DNA of 8,304 bases from Rickettsiaceae bacterium (GTDB lineage: Bacteria > Pseudomonadota > Alphaproteobacteria > Rickettsiales > Rickettsiaceae): NCBI GenBank assembly GCA_022702085.1, contig JAKONF010000031.1, positions 1 to 8,304 of the forward strand, written 5' to 3'. The notes under the pieces are model-generated. The model made no database searches. It was not told where the DNA came from and saw nothing but the letters and a program-made list of their open reading frames with translations. This document shows, piece after piece, positions 1 through 6,445 of the stretch. The translations under genes and the position numbers were made by a program. The stretch's first letter is position 1, and each line of letters opens with the position of its first letter.

Positions 1-4
1 AATT

Positions 5-1009
5 ATGAGAATTTTAAATGTAATGCTGAGCAAAGATCTAGGCGGCGTGCAGCAGGTTTTCCTAGATCAAGATAAAGCTTTTAGCCAGCTAGGACATCAA
101 GTAATCAATGTCACTAGTTTCAGAGCACAAATAAACTCAGTAGTTCATAGTTTAAAAATATCAAATTTTGGTAACTGGGATTTGCTATCTAGGCTGCACC
201 TAAAAATCATTATATTTTTTTTGCGACCGCAAATAATTATAGCTCATGGCAGTAGAGCGATAATTTTTGTTCAAACTTTAAGCAAAGTTCCTGTGGTTGG
301 TATAGCTCATGGTAGCGTCAAACATTTAAATAAATGTGATTACATCGTAGCTTTAACCGAACATATGAGATCATATCTACTAAGTAGTGGTTTTGCTGCT
401 GAAAAAATTATCATGATACCTAATATGATTCATATCAAAAAATCATATCAAGCTCGGCATTTCCATCAGCTAACAGTAATAGGCATGATTGCTAGATTTG
501 TGGATAAAAAAAATATTGATATTTTTTTGCGAAGCTTGGCTATTTTAAAGGAACAAAATTACAGATTCAAAGCGTTAATTGGTGGAGATGGTGAGGAAAG
601 AGAAAATCTAAAAAAGCTTTGCCTCAGTTTCGGCCTAACAGAACAAGTTCAATTTTTAGGTTGGATCAAGGATAAAGATCAATTTTATGCTGATATTGAC
701 ATTTTTTGCGTTCCTTCAAAGCTTGAACCATTTGGCCTTGTTGTTCTCGAAGCATTTGAACAAAGCGTACCAGTAGTTGCCACCGAATCAGAGGGTCCGA
801 AAGAAATCATACGTGATGATATTGATGGTTTATTGTGCAAAATCGATGATCCAATAGATTTAGCTGAAAAAATCAAATTTATGATCGATAAGCCAAATCT
901 AGCTAGCCAATATGCCAAAGCTGCTTATCAAAGGTTAAGTGAAAATTATACTAGTGAAATTATAGCTAGTAGATTAATATCATTTTTTAAAAAAATTATT
1001 AATCAATGA
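5..1009 (+). CDS. GT4-family glycosyltransferase
   Basis: Predicted GT-B fold glycosyltransferase of 334 residues that would transfer a sugar from a nucleotide-sugar donor to a surface glycan or lipid acceptor at the cytoplasmic face of the inner membrane. The N-terminus has the acceptor-domain pattern with a Gly-Gly loop (LGGVQQVFLD, residues 12-21). The C-terminal donor domain starts near residue 157, with R164 and K168/K169 in the usual basic positions (IARFVDKKN), a GGDGEE stretch at 193-198, and the family E-x7-E motif at 241-249 (EPFGLVVLE). No signal peptide or membrane segment is evident. The ATG lies only 4 bases into the window, so its ribosome site is not visible, but the N-terminus is family-like and looks complete. 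The stop overlaps the next start (ATGA), implying translational coupling. Donor and acceptor cannot be told from sequence; a role in LPS or O-antigen-like glycan synthesis is inference. Confidence 0.9.
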   Translation: MRILNVMLSKDLGGVQQVFLDQDKAFSQLGHQVINVTSFRAQINSVVHSLKISNFGNWDLLSRLHLKIIIFFLRPQIIIAHGSRAIIFVQTLSKVPVVGIAHGSVKHLNKCDYIVALTEHMRSYLLSSGFAAEKIIMIPNMIHIKKSYQARHFHQLTVIGMIARFVDKKNIDIFLRSLAILKEQNYRFKALIGGDGEERENLKKLCLSFGLTEQVQFLGWIKDKDQFYADIDIFCVPSKLEPFGLVVLEAFEQSVPVVATESEGPKEIIRDDIDGLLCKIDDPIDLAEKIKFMIDKPNLASQYAKAAYQRLSENYTSEIIASRLISFFKKIINQ

Positions 1010-2283
1010 CCTCAAAATTTTTTAATGTAAGTAAGCTTGCTAATGGTTTGACCGTTTTAACTTACAATATGCCCTACTTAAAATCAGTAGCGGTCAATTT
1101 ATTAGTTAAAGTTGGCTCTAGATATGAAAATCCAAAGCAGTCAGGAATTTCACATTTTTTAGAACATATGGCTTTTAAAGGTACGCACAAAAGATCTGCC
1201 AGAGACATTGCTGAAGAATTTGATGTAATTGGTGGAAATTTCAATGCTTATACAAGTAAAGAAAATACTGTCTATCATGCTAAGGTTCTTGGTGAACATG
1301 TTTTTACTGCTTTAGAAATATTAAGCGATATATTACAAAATTCAAAGTTTAATGCTGAAGATATAGCTAAAGAACTTGATGTAATCACCCAAGAAATAGC
1401 TCAAACATATGACAATCCTGATGAGTTGGTTTACGAAAATTTGTATAAAACTGCTTTTAAAAATCAGCCCTTGGGTGAGTCAATATTGGGTACCAAGCAG
1501 ACTATAGCTAATTTTGATAAGGAATCATTTCAAAATTTTCAAAATCTACACTATGGAGCAGATAACATATTTTTATCAGTTGCCGGTAATGTAGAGCATG
1601 CAGATATTGAAAAATACGCAGAGATGTTATTTTCATCAATCAAAATTAGCGAAAAACAAACTTTTGTAGCTGCCAGTTATAATGGAGGCTACTGTTATCA
1701 TAAAAAAGACTTAGAACAAACAAATTTAGCACTAGGATTTAAAAGTGTTTCATACATTAATTTACAACAATTTTATCATACCCAAATTCTTTCCCTAATT
1801 CTTGGCGGGGGTATCTCATCGCGTTTATTTCAGCATATCAGAGAAGATTTAGGTTTAGCATATTCGGTAGGAAGTTATAATAGTTCATATTTTGATAGCG
1901 GCTTATTCAGCATATATGCAGCAACTGCACCAGATAAACTTAATCATCTTTTTGAAGGTTTGATTGGTGAGATGAAAAAAATTACCGAAAATATTTCAAA
2001 AAAAGAATTAATTAGAGCTAAAGCTCAAATTAAAGCTAGCATATATATGGCTGAAGAAAAATCTGCTTACAAAGCAGAAGAAATCGGTAAAAATTTTGCC
2101 TTTTTTGGTAATTACACTACGGCAGAAGAAGTTCTGCAAATGATAATAGATTCTGAAATTGATGATATCACTTTCATAGCCAAGCAGATTTTTTCCACTA
2201 ATCCCACTATCTCAATTGTAGGCAGCAAGACTGACTTAATTAATTATGATGATTTAACGACTAAATTTAAGATAGAAGTGTAG
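1006..2283 (+). CDS. M16 zinc metallopeptidase, mitochondrial processing peptidase-like
   Basis: A 425-residue M16 (pitrilysin/MPP) family zinc peptidase. The inverted zinc motif HxxEH is HFLEH at residues 50-54 (H50, catalytic E53, H54). The third zinc ligand is probably E130 in VITQEI, 76 residues after H54, the spacing usual for the MPP beta class. The C-terminal half carries the GGG-ISSRLFQHIRE-LGLAYSVGS block (about 267-292), with the Arg and Tyr that bind substrate in the family. Length fits the single-chain bacterial MPP-like enzymes rather than the long pitrilysins. No signal peptide is visible, so a cytoplasmic peptide-processing or degrading role is likely. It has no Shine-Dalgarno sequence and begins inside the upstream glycosyltransferase gene (ATGA), so translation is probably coupled. 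The purC-like gene follows closely. Natural substrates are unknown; relatedness to mitochondrial MPP is family knowledge. Confidence 0.95.
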   Translation: MTSKFFNVSKLANGLTVLTYNMPYLKSVAVNLLVKVGSRYENPKQSGISHFLEHMAFKGTHKRSARDIAEEFDVIGGNFNAYTSKENTVYHAKVLGEHVFTALEILSDILQNSKFNAEDIAKELDVITQEIAQTYDNPDELVYENLYKTAFKNQPLGESILGTKQTIANFDKESFQNFQNLHYGADNIFLSVAGNVEHADIEKYAEMLFSSIKISEKQTFVAASYNGGYCYHKKDLEQTNLALGFKSVSYINLQQFYHTQILSLILGGGISSRLFQHIREDLGLAYSVGSYNSSYFDSGLFSIYAATAPDKLNHLFEGLIGEMKKITENISKKELIRAKAQIKASIYMAEEKSAYKAEEIGKNFAFFGNYTTAEEVLQMIIDSEIDDITFIAKQIFSTNPTISIVGSKTDLINYDDLTTKFKIEV

Positions 2284-2305
2284 ACTTATTAATTTATTGA
2301 AACTT

Positions 2306-3046
2306 ATGCGTAATAAAATATATCAAGGATCTAGCAAAATCTTATATCAGACAGATAAAGAATATTCATTAATTATGTCCTTTACAGATGATATCAAACT
2401 CCAAAATGGCAAAACTTTTAATGCCTCAGGCAAAGGAGTTATTAACAATACAATTTCCTCATATATTATGAGTAAATTAGATATGGTTGGCATTGAAAAT
2501 CATCTAATTGAAAAAATTAATATGCGTGAGCAGATAGTTCAATTTGTTGATATTATACCTATTAGTATATCTGTATCTACTTTAGCCTGCGGTAGGTATA
2601 TAAAAGAATTTGATATGGAAGAAGGGTATGTTTTTGACCAACCAATGATTGATTTCAGAATTAAAAATGCTGAACTTAAATATCCTGTTATCAATGAATA
2701 TCAAATCATCAATTTTGGCTGGGTGAGCATAGAAGAAATAAAAATTCTTAAAAAGAAAGCTATTAGAATAGCTGACTTTCTCACTGGTTTATTCGCTGGC
2801 ATTGGCATTAGAATGGTTGAATGCAATCTTGAATTTGGCAGAGTTTTTAATGGCGAAGAATTTATAATCATGATTGCTGATGAAATTAGTCCGGATAATT
2901 GCAAATTATGGGATCTTAACAATAATGAAAAATTAGGTTTTGAAGCGATTGAATGCGCAATCGAACAGGATTCACAGCAAGATTTGGATCAAGCTATTTT
3001 GAGCTATCAAAATATATTGAAGAGATTTAACGTCTCATTATATTGA
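2306..3046 (+). CDS. purC: PurC-like protein (SAICAR synthetase family), divergent active site
   Basis: Family member of phosphoribosylaminoimidazole-succinocarboxamide synthase, which joins CAIR and aspartate with ATP in purine synthesis. Conserved landmarks, numbered from this ATG: KIYQGSSKILY at 4-14, GKGVINNTIS at 42-51, GIENHLIEK at 62-70, MEEGYVFDQP at 104-113, LEFGRVFNGEE near 175-185 and DEISPDNCKLWD at 192-203. I chose ATG 2306 over an in-frame TTG at 2297 because family members begin just before the K-x-Y-x-G-S/K-S/A-K motif. Compared with canonical PurC, remembered rather than searched, the substrate loop IPxExxxRxxxAGS reads IPISISVSTLACGR, the D-x-K-L-E-F-G signature reads ECNLEFG, and SPDxxRLWD has Lys for Arg. 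Length of 246 is normal and the frame is intact. It lies 22 bases after the M16 gene, in the same probable operon. Family membership is secure; catalytic activity as PurC is less so. Confidence 0.88.
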   Translation: MRNKIYQGSSKILYQTDKEYSLIMSFTDDIKLQNGKTFNASGKGVINNTISSYIMSKLDMVGIENHLIEKINMREQIVQFVDIIPISISVSTLACGRYIKEFDMEEGYVFDQPMIDFRIKNAELKYPVINEYQIINFGWVSIEEIKILKKKAIRIADFLTGLFAGIGIRMVECNLEFGRVFNGEEFIIMIADEISPDNCKLWDLNNNEKLGFEAIECAIEQDSQQDLDQAILSYQNILKRFNVSLY

Positions 3047-3062
3047 GCCTAAGACAGTTTGC

Positions 3063-3085
3063 AAAGTTCAAAAGTAATTGACTTT
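3063..3085 (+). other. Imperfect hairpin overlapping the rpsD -35 box
   Basis: AAAGTTCAA at 3063-3071 can pair with TTGACTTT at 3078-3085, leaving one bulged T and a six-base loop. It follows the purC-like stop by 16 bases, and the downstream strand is only loosely T-rich, so it is at best a weak terminator for the upstream operon. The right arm contains the proposed rpsD -35 hexamer TTGACT. Because the predicted rpsD transcript starts further downstream, the hairpin would form in read-through RNA from the upstream operon rather than in the rpsD leader. Confidence 0.35.
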
Positions 3086-3106
3086 AAGCTATATAAATTG
3101 TATGTT
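3078..3106 (+). promoter_or_regulatory. Candidate sigma-70 promoter of rpsD
   Basis: TTGACT at 3078-3083, a spacer of exactly 17 bases, then TATGTT at 3101-3106. The -35 matches five of six consensus bases and the -10 four of six. Transcription would begin near 3113, giving a leader of about 29 bases before the rpsD ATG. Such a short leader leaves little room for a structured S4 autoregulatory site. Confidence 0.55.
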
Positions 3107-3128
3107 GCTCTATAAAAAATTTTAATAT

Positions 3129-3132
3129 AGGA
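3129..3132 (+). promoter_or_regulatory. Ribosome binding site of rpsD
   Basis: AGGA ends nine bases before the ATG at 3142. It is one of the few clear Shine-Dalgarno matches in this window and supports the chosen rpsD start. Confidence 0.6.
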
Positions 3133-3141
3133 AATAGCAAT

Positions 3142-3759
3142 ATGACTAGAATTATTAGTTCAAAATATAAAGCTAGTAGAAGACTAGGCGTTAGTCTATG
3201 GGGAACTGGTAAGGACGCATTTAATAAACGTAATTACCGTCCAGGACAACATGGCCAAAATTCGATGTCTAAAACTTCAGATTACGGTCTCCACTTAAAA
3301 GCTAAACAATGCTTAAAAATGCATTATGGCAATATAACTGAAAAACAATTCAGTAATACTTTCCGTTTGGCACAAAAAATGAAAGGTAATACTGGAGAAA
3401 ATTTTATTGGTTTACTTGAAAGTAGATTAGATGCAGTCGTATATCGTTCTGGGATAGCTCCAACAATATTTGCAGCTCGTCAATTAGTTTCGCATAGACA
3501 TATAAAAATTAATGGCAAAAGAGTTAATATTTCCAGTCAAAGACTTTACCCAGAAGATGTAATTGAGTTAATGGATCAATCAAAACAAATACCTATAATT
3601 GTTGAGTCCATAAATAATAAAGCAAAATCTGTTCCTAGCTATTTAACATTTGATGCTGATGCAATAACTTGTAAATTTATCAGAGTGCCTGCAATTACTG
3701 ATGTAAATTATGCATTTGATTTACAAATCCAGTTGGTAGTTGAGTATTATTCTCGTTAG
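3142..3759 (+). CDS. rpsD: 30S ribosomal protein S4
   Basis: Ribosomal protein S4, a primary 16S rRNA-binding protein that nucleates 30S body assembly and contributes to decoding fidelity. The 205-residue length is typical. The N-terminal domain includes [14 protein letters not shown] (8-21) and NYRPGQHGQ (31-39), the alphaproteobacterial form without zinc-binding cysteines. The S4 RNA-binding domain spans about residues 94-156, with [27 protein letters not shown] and PEDVIEL. The C-terminus keeps [10 protein letters not shown] and ends in EYYSR. It is a stand-alone transcription unit with its own promoter, ribosome site and terminator, rather than part of the rpsM-rpsK-rpoA cluster as in enterobacteria; this separated position is usual in alphaproteobacteria. 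It is convergent with the small secreted-protein gene to its right. Confidence 0.98.
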   Translation: MTRIISSKYKASRRLGVSLWGTGKDAFNKRNYRPGQHGQNSMSKTSDYGLHLKAKQCLKMHYGNITEKQFSNTFRLAQKMKGNTGENFIGLLESRLDAVVYRSGIAPTIFAARQLVSHRHIKINGKRVNISSQRLYPEDVIELMDQSKQIPIIVESINNKAKSVPSYLTFDADAITCKFIRVPAITDVNYAFDLQIQLVVEYYSR

Positions 3760-3772
3760 TAAAATTAAAAAG

Positions 3773-3826
3773 ATTGGTAATTTATCAGTATTATATTAAA
3801 TTAATAATTTACCAATTTTATATTTT
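3773..3826. terminator. Bidirectional intrinsic terminator between rpsD and the convergent gene
   Basis: ATTGGTAA at 3773-3780 pairs perfectly with TTACCAAT at 3809-3816. After one T-T mismatch the stem extends by four pairs (3782-3785 with 3804-3807). On the plus strand the stem is followed by TTTATATTTT (3817-3826). On the minus strand it is followed by a T-rich run, complementary to AAAATTAAAAAG at 3761-3772. It can therefore end both rpsD and the convergent gene at 3852-4271. The low GC content of the stem is normal for such a genome. Confidence 0.7.
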
Positions 3827-3851
3827 AACATCTATGAATTTACTTTAGTTA

Positions 3852-4271
3852 TTAGTTCTGATCATCAATCAGTTTCAATGAAAGACTAAAAAGGACTCCA
3901 TCCTCTAAGTTAGTCATCCTGTAGTCGAACGTCTCAAAATAGATATTATCAATTGGCGAAGAGAAAAAACTTCTAAGATTAGCTAATTTATTTCTGTAGA
4001 TATATTTTTTAAAAGTAGTTCTTTTAGATAATTTAAACCTTACATCACTAAATGTAAAATACCTTATTTCATATTTTTTATTATCTATATTAATAACGGT
4101 TCCAGATAAATCTTCAGCAATCTTTTTATAAGGACTAGCGTTGGCTATTATTTTGGAAGCTTCTGTAACTTGTTTCAAAGTTAGATGTCCTTCTCTGAAT
4201 TTAGCTGCATCAACTATACTTGTTGATATAAAGATGACTATAGATAATCTTATTAATAATTTATTTAACAT
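3852..4271 (-). CDS. Small secreted protein of unknown function
   Basis: I do not recognise this 139-residue protein. Residues 1-22 look like a Sec signal peptide: a basic start (MLNKLLIRLS), a hydrophobic core (IVIFISTSIV) and a probable cleavage site after D-A at 21-22, so the mature product of about 117 residues should be periplasmic or exported. The mature part is basic, begins with a probable helix (about 31-56) and continues with alternating strand-like segments such as KKYEIRYFTFSDVRFKLS and FETFDYRMT, ending in VLFSLSLKLI. It has no cysteine and no lipobox. A weak AGG lies eight bases before the ATG. It is transcribed away from the autotransporter gene and converges with rpsD. Coding is supported by the intact frame, the signal peptide, a candidate promoter upstream and a terminator downstream. 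It could be lineage-specific. Confidence 0.72.
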   Translation of the reverse strand: MLNKLLIRLSIVIFISTSIVDAAKFREGHLTLKQVTEASKIIANASPYKKIAEDLSGTVINIDNKKYEIRYFTFSDVRFKLSKRTTFKKYIYRNKLANLRSFFSSPIDNIYFETFDYRMTNLEDGVLFSLSLKLIDDQN

Positions 4272-4320
4272 ATTTATAACCTATAAAACTCTTGATGATC
4301 CTTCTATGTTTCTGATCCAT

Positions 4321-4350
4321 CTTATACCACATCATCCCTTCTGCAGCCAA
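4321..4350 (-). promoter_or_regulatory. Candidate promoter of the small secreted-protein gene
   Basis: Read on the minus strand, TTGGCT (4345-4350) is separated by 18 bases from TATAAG (4321-4326). The start would fall near 4314, about 43 bases before the ATG at 4271. It sits in a patch less AT-rich than the surrounding intergenic DNA. Confidence 0.4.
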
Positions 4351-4430
4351 TATTTTAATCCACCAGTTTTATAATAAACTAAATAATTATTGTTTATTAC
4401 TATATTAATTTATTTTACTAAGTTCAAAAT

Positions 4431-4461
4431 TTGTCTTTACTCCCTGAGTTAAATATATAAT
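4431..4461 (+). promoter_or_regulatory. Candidate promoter of the autotransporter gene
   Basis: TTGTCT at 4431-4436 is followed after 17 bases by TATATAAT (4454-4461), which can be read as TATATA with a 17-base spacer or TATAAT with a 19-base spacer. A start near 4468 gives a leader of about 43 bases. No convincing Shine-Dalgarno site precedes the ATG at 4511. The same TATATAAT arrangement occurs before tRNA-Pro. Confidence 0.45.
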
Positions 4462-4510
4462 ATCTTTATTCAATTTACATAAATTTCTTTTAAAAAGTTA
4501 TAAGTTAAAA

Positions 4511-5932
4511 ATGTCTATAATAAATAAATTTAAGTTTATCAAATTTATATTGTTATCTATTTTTATAAACGTTGCAATGCTGATAAATCAATCTACTTTT
4601 GCAGAACAACAATTTACACATATTAAGTTTGATGAAAAAATAATCTGGGACTTGGTATTAAATAGAACAGGAACCATTCCTAAAAAATTGAATTATGAAC
4701 AAGAATTTATGCTAGAAGTATCAGATGTTTTAGGCAAAATTTTATCTTCAAATTCTAAAATAGATTATAGACTCATATCAGCCTTTAAAAATTTATCACC
4801 AACTTTTAAAGAAAAAGTTGCTAATAATGCAGCGATTGATAGCTTTGCTAATAATCACTCTAAAGAAGAACAAGCACTTGCTCATACTATTGCAGAATTT
4901 AGATTAACTGATTACGAATACGCTTTAGCCAAGGAGATTACCAAAAAGCAAACTCAGCAGCATATCAATATTAGTGGCGATATAAATGATAAAATAAGTA
5001 AACAAATTTTAGCAAGATCTAGTTTTTTGATTCCAACATTCATAATTTCAGAAACTGAAAATACTATACCAACTGAGGACGAGATTAATACAAATTTTTG
5101 GGTTAGTAGTTTACGTAGTATAAGTAAGAAAGATAAAGAATACAATCAGGCTGGTTATGTTGGTAATTATACAGGTGGCATTATCGGCTTAGATTTTAGT
5201 ACTGGTGAAGAGGATATTTTAGGCCTTGCTTACAGCTACGTACATTCAGCATTCAAATATAAATCGTTTAGAACTGGAGATAAAGTTTTTGCTGATACTA
5301 ATGTAGGTTCTGTTTATAGCAGTAGTCAATTTAATAATATTAATTGGCAAAATATATTTTCTGTGGGATTTGGTACTGTTAAGAATATAAGATTTGATCA
5401 TATTTTTAATAAAAATGCTGAGGCTAAATTTAAAACTAATGGCTACAATGTTAGTTCTGTTTTAGGTTACGAGCTCAAGCTCATCAATAATTATCATTTA
5501 AAGCCATATGTTGGTATTAGTTATCATCACTCGACTGATGGATCATATACAGAACATGGCGTGGGTACAGCTCGACATTTAGTTGAAAGAAGAGTTAATT
5601 CAAGTTTTGTTGGTACAGTTGGTACCAAGATCGCAGTAATGGAGTATTTTAATAATGGACTCACCCTAACCCCAACCTTAAACTCTTCAATTGAACGAGC
5701 TTTCGGTATAAAAACTCAAAAAGTTAAAGCTAAATATATTTGGAAAAACTATTATTATCATAATAAAGGATATAGCGGTACGCACAAATTTGACCCTATT
5801 TCCTTTAACATTAGCGCTGATATCTTAGTTAAGAAAAATAATTTTAAAATTAATGTAGGATATGGCTACAACGTTCGCAGAAAATATCATAATCAACAAA
5901 TGATCATAGGATTTGAATTATCATGGTTTTAG
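4511..5932 (+). CDS. Short autotransporter (type V secretion) with a small helical passenger
   Basis: A 473-residue outer-membrane protein. Residues 1-31 form a Sec signal peptide with probable cleavage after STFA. Residues about 32-190 are a small passenger or linker rich in Lys, Glu, Asn and Ala that looks mainly helical (for example around 66-145), not the repetitive beta-helix of classical autotransporters. The C-terminal 275 or so residues form the beta-barrel domain. Its hallmarks are FWVSSLRS at 196-203, YVGNYTGGIIGLDF at 216-229, LGLAYSYVHSAF at 238-248, alternating aromatic-rich strands such as LKPYVGISYHH at 330-340, and a final strand FELSWF ending in Phe, the usual signal for the BAM complex. 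Rickettsiaceae carry Sca autotransporters used in host-cell contact; assignment to a particular Sca is not possible. It is divergent from the small secreted-protein gene. An alternative is a plain 12-strand porin-like barrel with a long N-terminal extension. Confidence 0.82.
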   Translation: MSIINKFKFIKFILLSIFINVAMLINQSTFAEQQFTHIKFDEKIIWDLVLNRTGTIPKKLNYEQEFMLEVSDVLGKILSSNSKIDYRLISAFKNLSPTFKEKVANNAAIDSFANNHSKEEQALAHTIAEFRLTDYEYALAKEITKKQTQQHINISGDINDKISKQILARSSFLIPTFIISETENTIPTEDEINTNFWVSSLRSISKKDKEYNQAGYVGNYTGGIIGLDFSTGEEDILGLAYSYVHSAFKYKSFRTGDKVFADTNVGSVYSSSQFNNINWQNIFSVGFGTVKNIRFDHIFNKNAEAKFKTNGYNVSSVLGYELKLINNYHLKPYVGISYHHSTDGSYTEHGVGTARHLVERRVNSSFVGTVGTKIAVMEYFNNGLTLTPTLNSSIERAFGIKTQKVKAKYIWKNYYYHNKGYSGTHKFDPISFNISADILVKKNNFKINVGYGYNVRRKYHNQQMIIGFELSWF

Positions 5933-5976
5933 ATAATATAATTTTTCTATATTCAAAAGAAGATATTAAAAATGAG

Positions 5977-6009
5977 AAGCCTTAATTTACAGATATTAAA
6001 TCAAGGCTT
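5977..6009 (-). terminator. Intrinsic terminator of the trmD-rplS unit
   Basis: The arms 5977-5988 and 5998-6009 enclose a nine-base loop. In minus-strand RNA they make an uninterrupted 12-pair stem with one G-U wobble; in plus-strand RNA that wobble becomes an A-C mismatch. A T-run follows on the minus strand (complement of the A-rich stretch at 5967-5972), whereas the plus-strand side has no T tract. It lies just after the rplS stop and therefore serves rplS rather than the convergent autotransporter gene. Confidence 0.7.
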
Positions 6010-6015
6010 GAGTAG

Positions 6016-6405
6016 TTAAGACTTGGGTAGATCAGCTTGAACTTTTGGAGCTCTTTTCTCTTTAATTCTGGCTGCTTTACCGCTGAGACCTCTTATATAA
6101 TATAGAGCTGCTCTACGCACAATACCACGTTTGGTTACTGTAATATCATGAATTAGAGGAGAATATACCTTGAATCTACGTTCTACGCCTTCACCATGGA
6201 TAACTTTACGTACTAAAAAAGAAGAATGAAGACCACGATTTCTTTTTGCTATTACCAAACCTTCAAAAGGTTGTAATCTTTCGGTAGCACCTTCAACTAT
6301 TTTGACATTAACTCTAACGCTATCACCAGCTTTAAATTCGGGAATAACTTTATTAGCAGTATATTTAGCAATTTGTTCTTGCTCATATTTTTCAATTATA
6401 TTCAT
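6016..6405 (-). CDS. rplS: 50S ribosomal protein L19
   Basis: Ribosomal protein L19, located at the 30S-50S interface where it contributes to intersubunit bridges. The 129-residue protein has the expected layout: N-terminal helix ([11 protein letters not shown]), the SH3-like barrel with [16 protein letters not shown] (24-39) and [16 protein letters not shown] (43-58), and the family signature region around 76-117 ([30 protein letters not shown]). A basic tail of about a dozen residues follows. It begins 40 bases after trmD with a strong Shine-Dalgarno site, and is the last gene before a minus-strand terminator. The trmD-rplS pairing is widely conserved; rpsP and rimM, often found ahead of trmD, are not present here. 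Confidence 0.98.
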   Translation of the reverse strand: MNIIEKYEQEQIAKYTANKVIPEFKAGDSVRVNVKIVEGATERLQPFEGLVIAKRNRGLHSSFLVRKVIHGEGVERRFKVYSPLIHDITVTKRGIVRRAALYYIRGLSGKAARIKEKRAPKVQADLPKS

Positions 6406-6413
6406 TATATTTA

Positions 6414-6419
6414 TCTCCT
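6414..6419 (-). promoter_or_regulatory. Ribosome binding site of rplS
   Basis: On the minus strand the sequence reads AGGAGA, eight bases before the rplS ATG. It is the strongest Shine-Dalgarno match in the window, consistent with high and trmD-independent translation of a ribosomal protein. Confidence 0.75.
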
Positions 6420-6445
6420 AAAATTCATCCTAAAAATTTGGCTAA

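Noticed and set aside
685..918. Minus-strand open frame of 77 codons
   Set aside because: It lies wholly antisense within the glycosyltransferase donor domain, whose sense frame has clear family motifs; no ribosome site or family resemblance.
2297..2305. TTG start adding three residues to the PurC-like protein
   Set aside because: No Shine-Dalgarno site supports it, and the ATG at 2306 gives the N-terminus expected for the family.
2701..2922. Minus-strand open frame of 73 codons
   Set aside because: It is antisense to the conserved C-terminal part of the PurC-like gene.
4141..4374. Plus-strand open frame of 77 codons
   Set aside because: It is antisense to the signal peptide of the small secreted protein and runs through the intergenic promoter region; the opposite frame has better coding features.
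4954..5145. Minus-strand open frame of 63 codons with hydrophobic stretches
   Set aside because: It is antisense to the autotransporter passenger; the hydrophobicity comes from reading A-rich codons in reverse.
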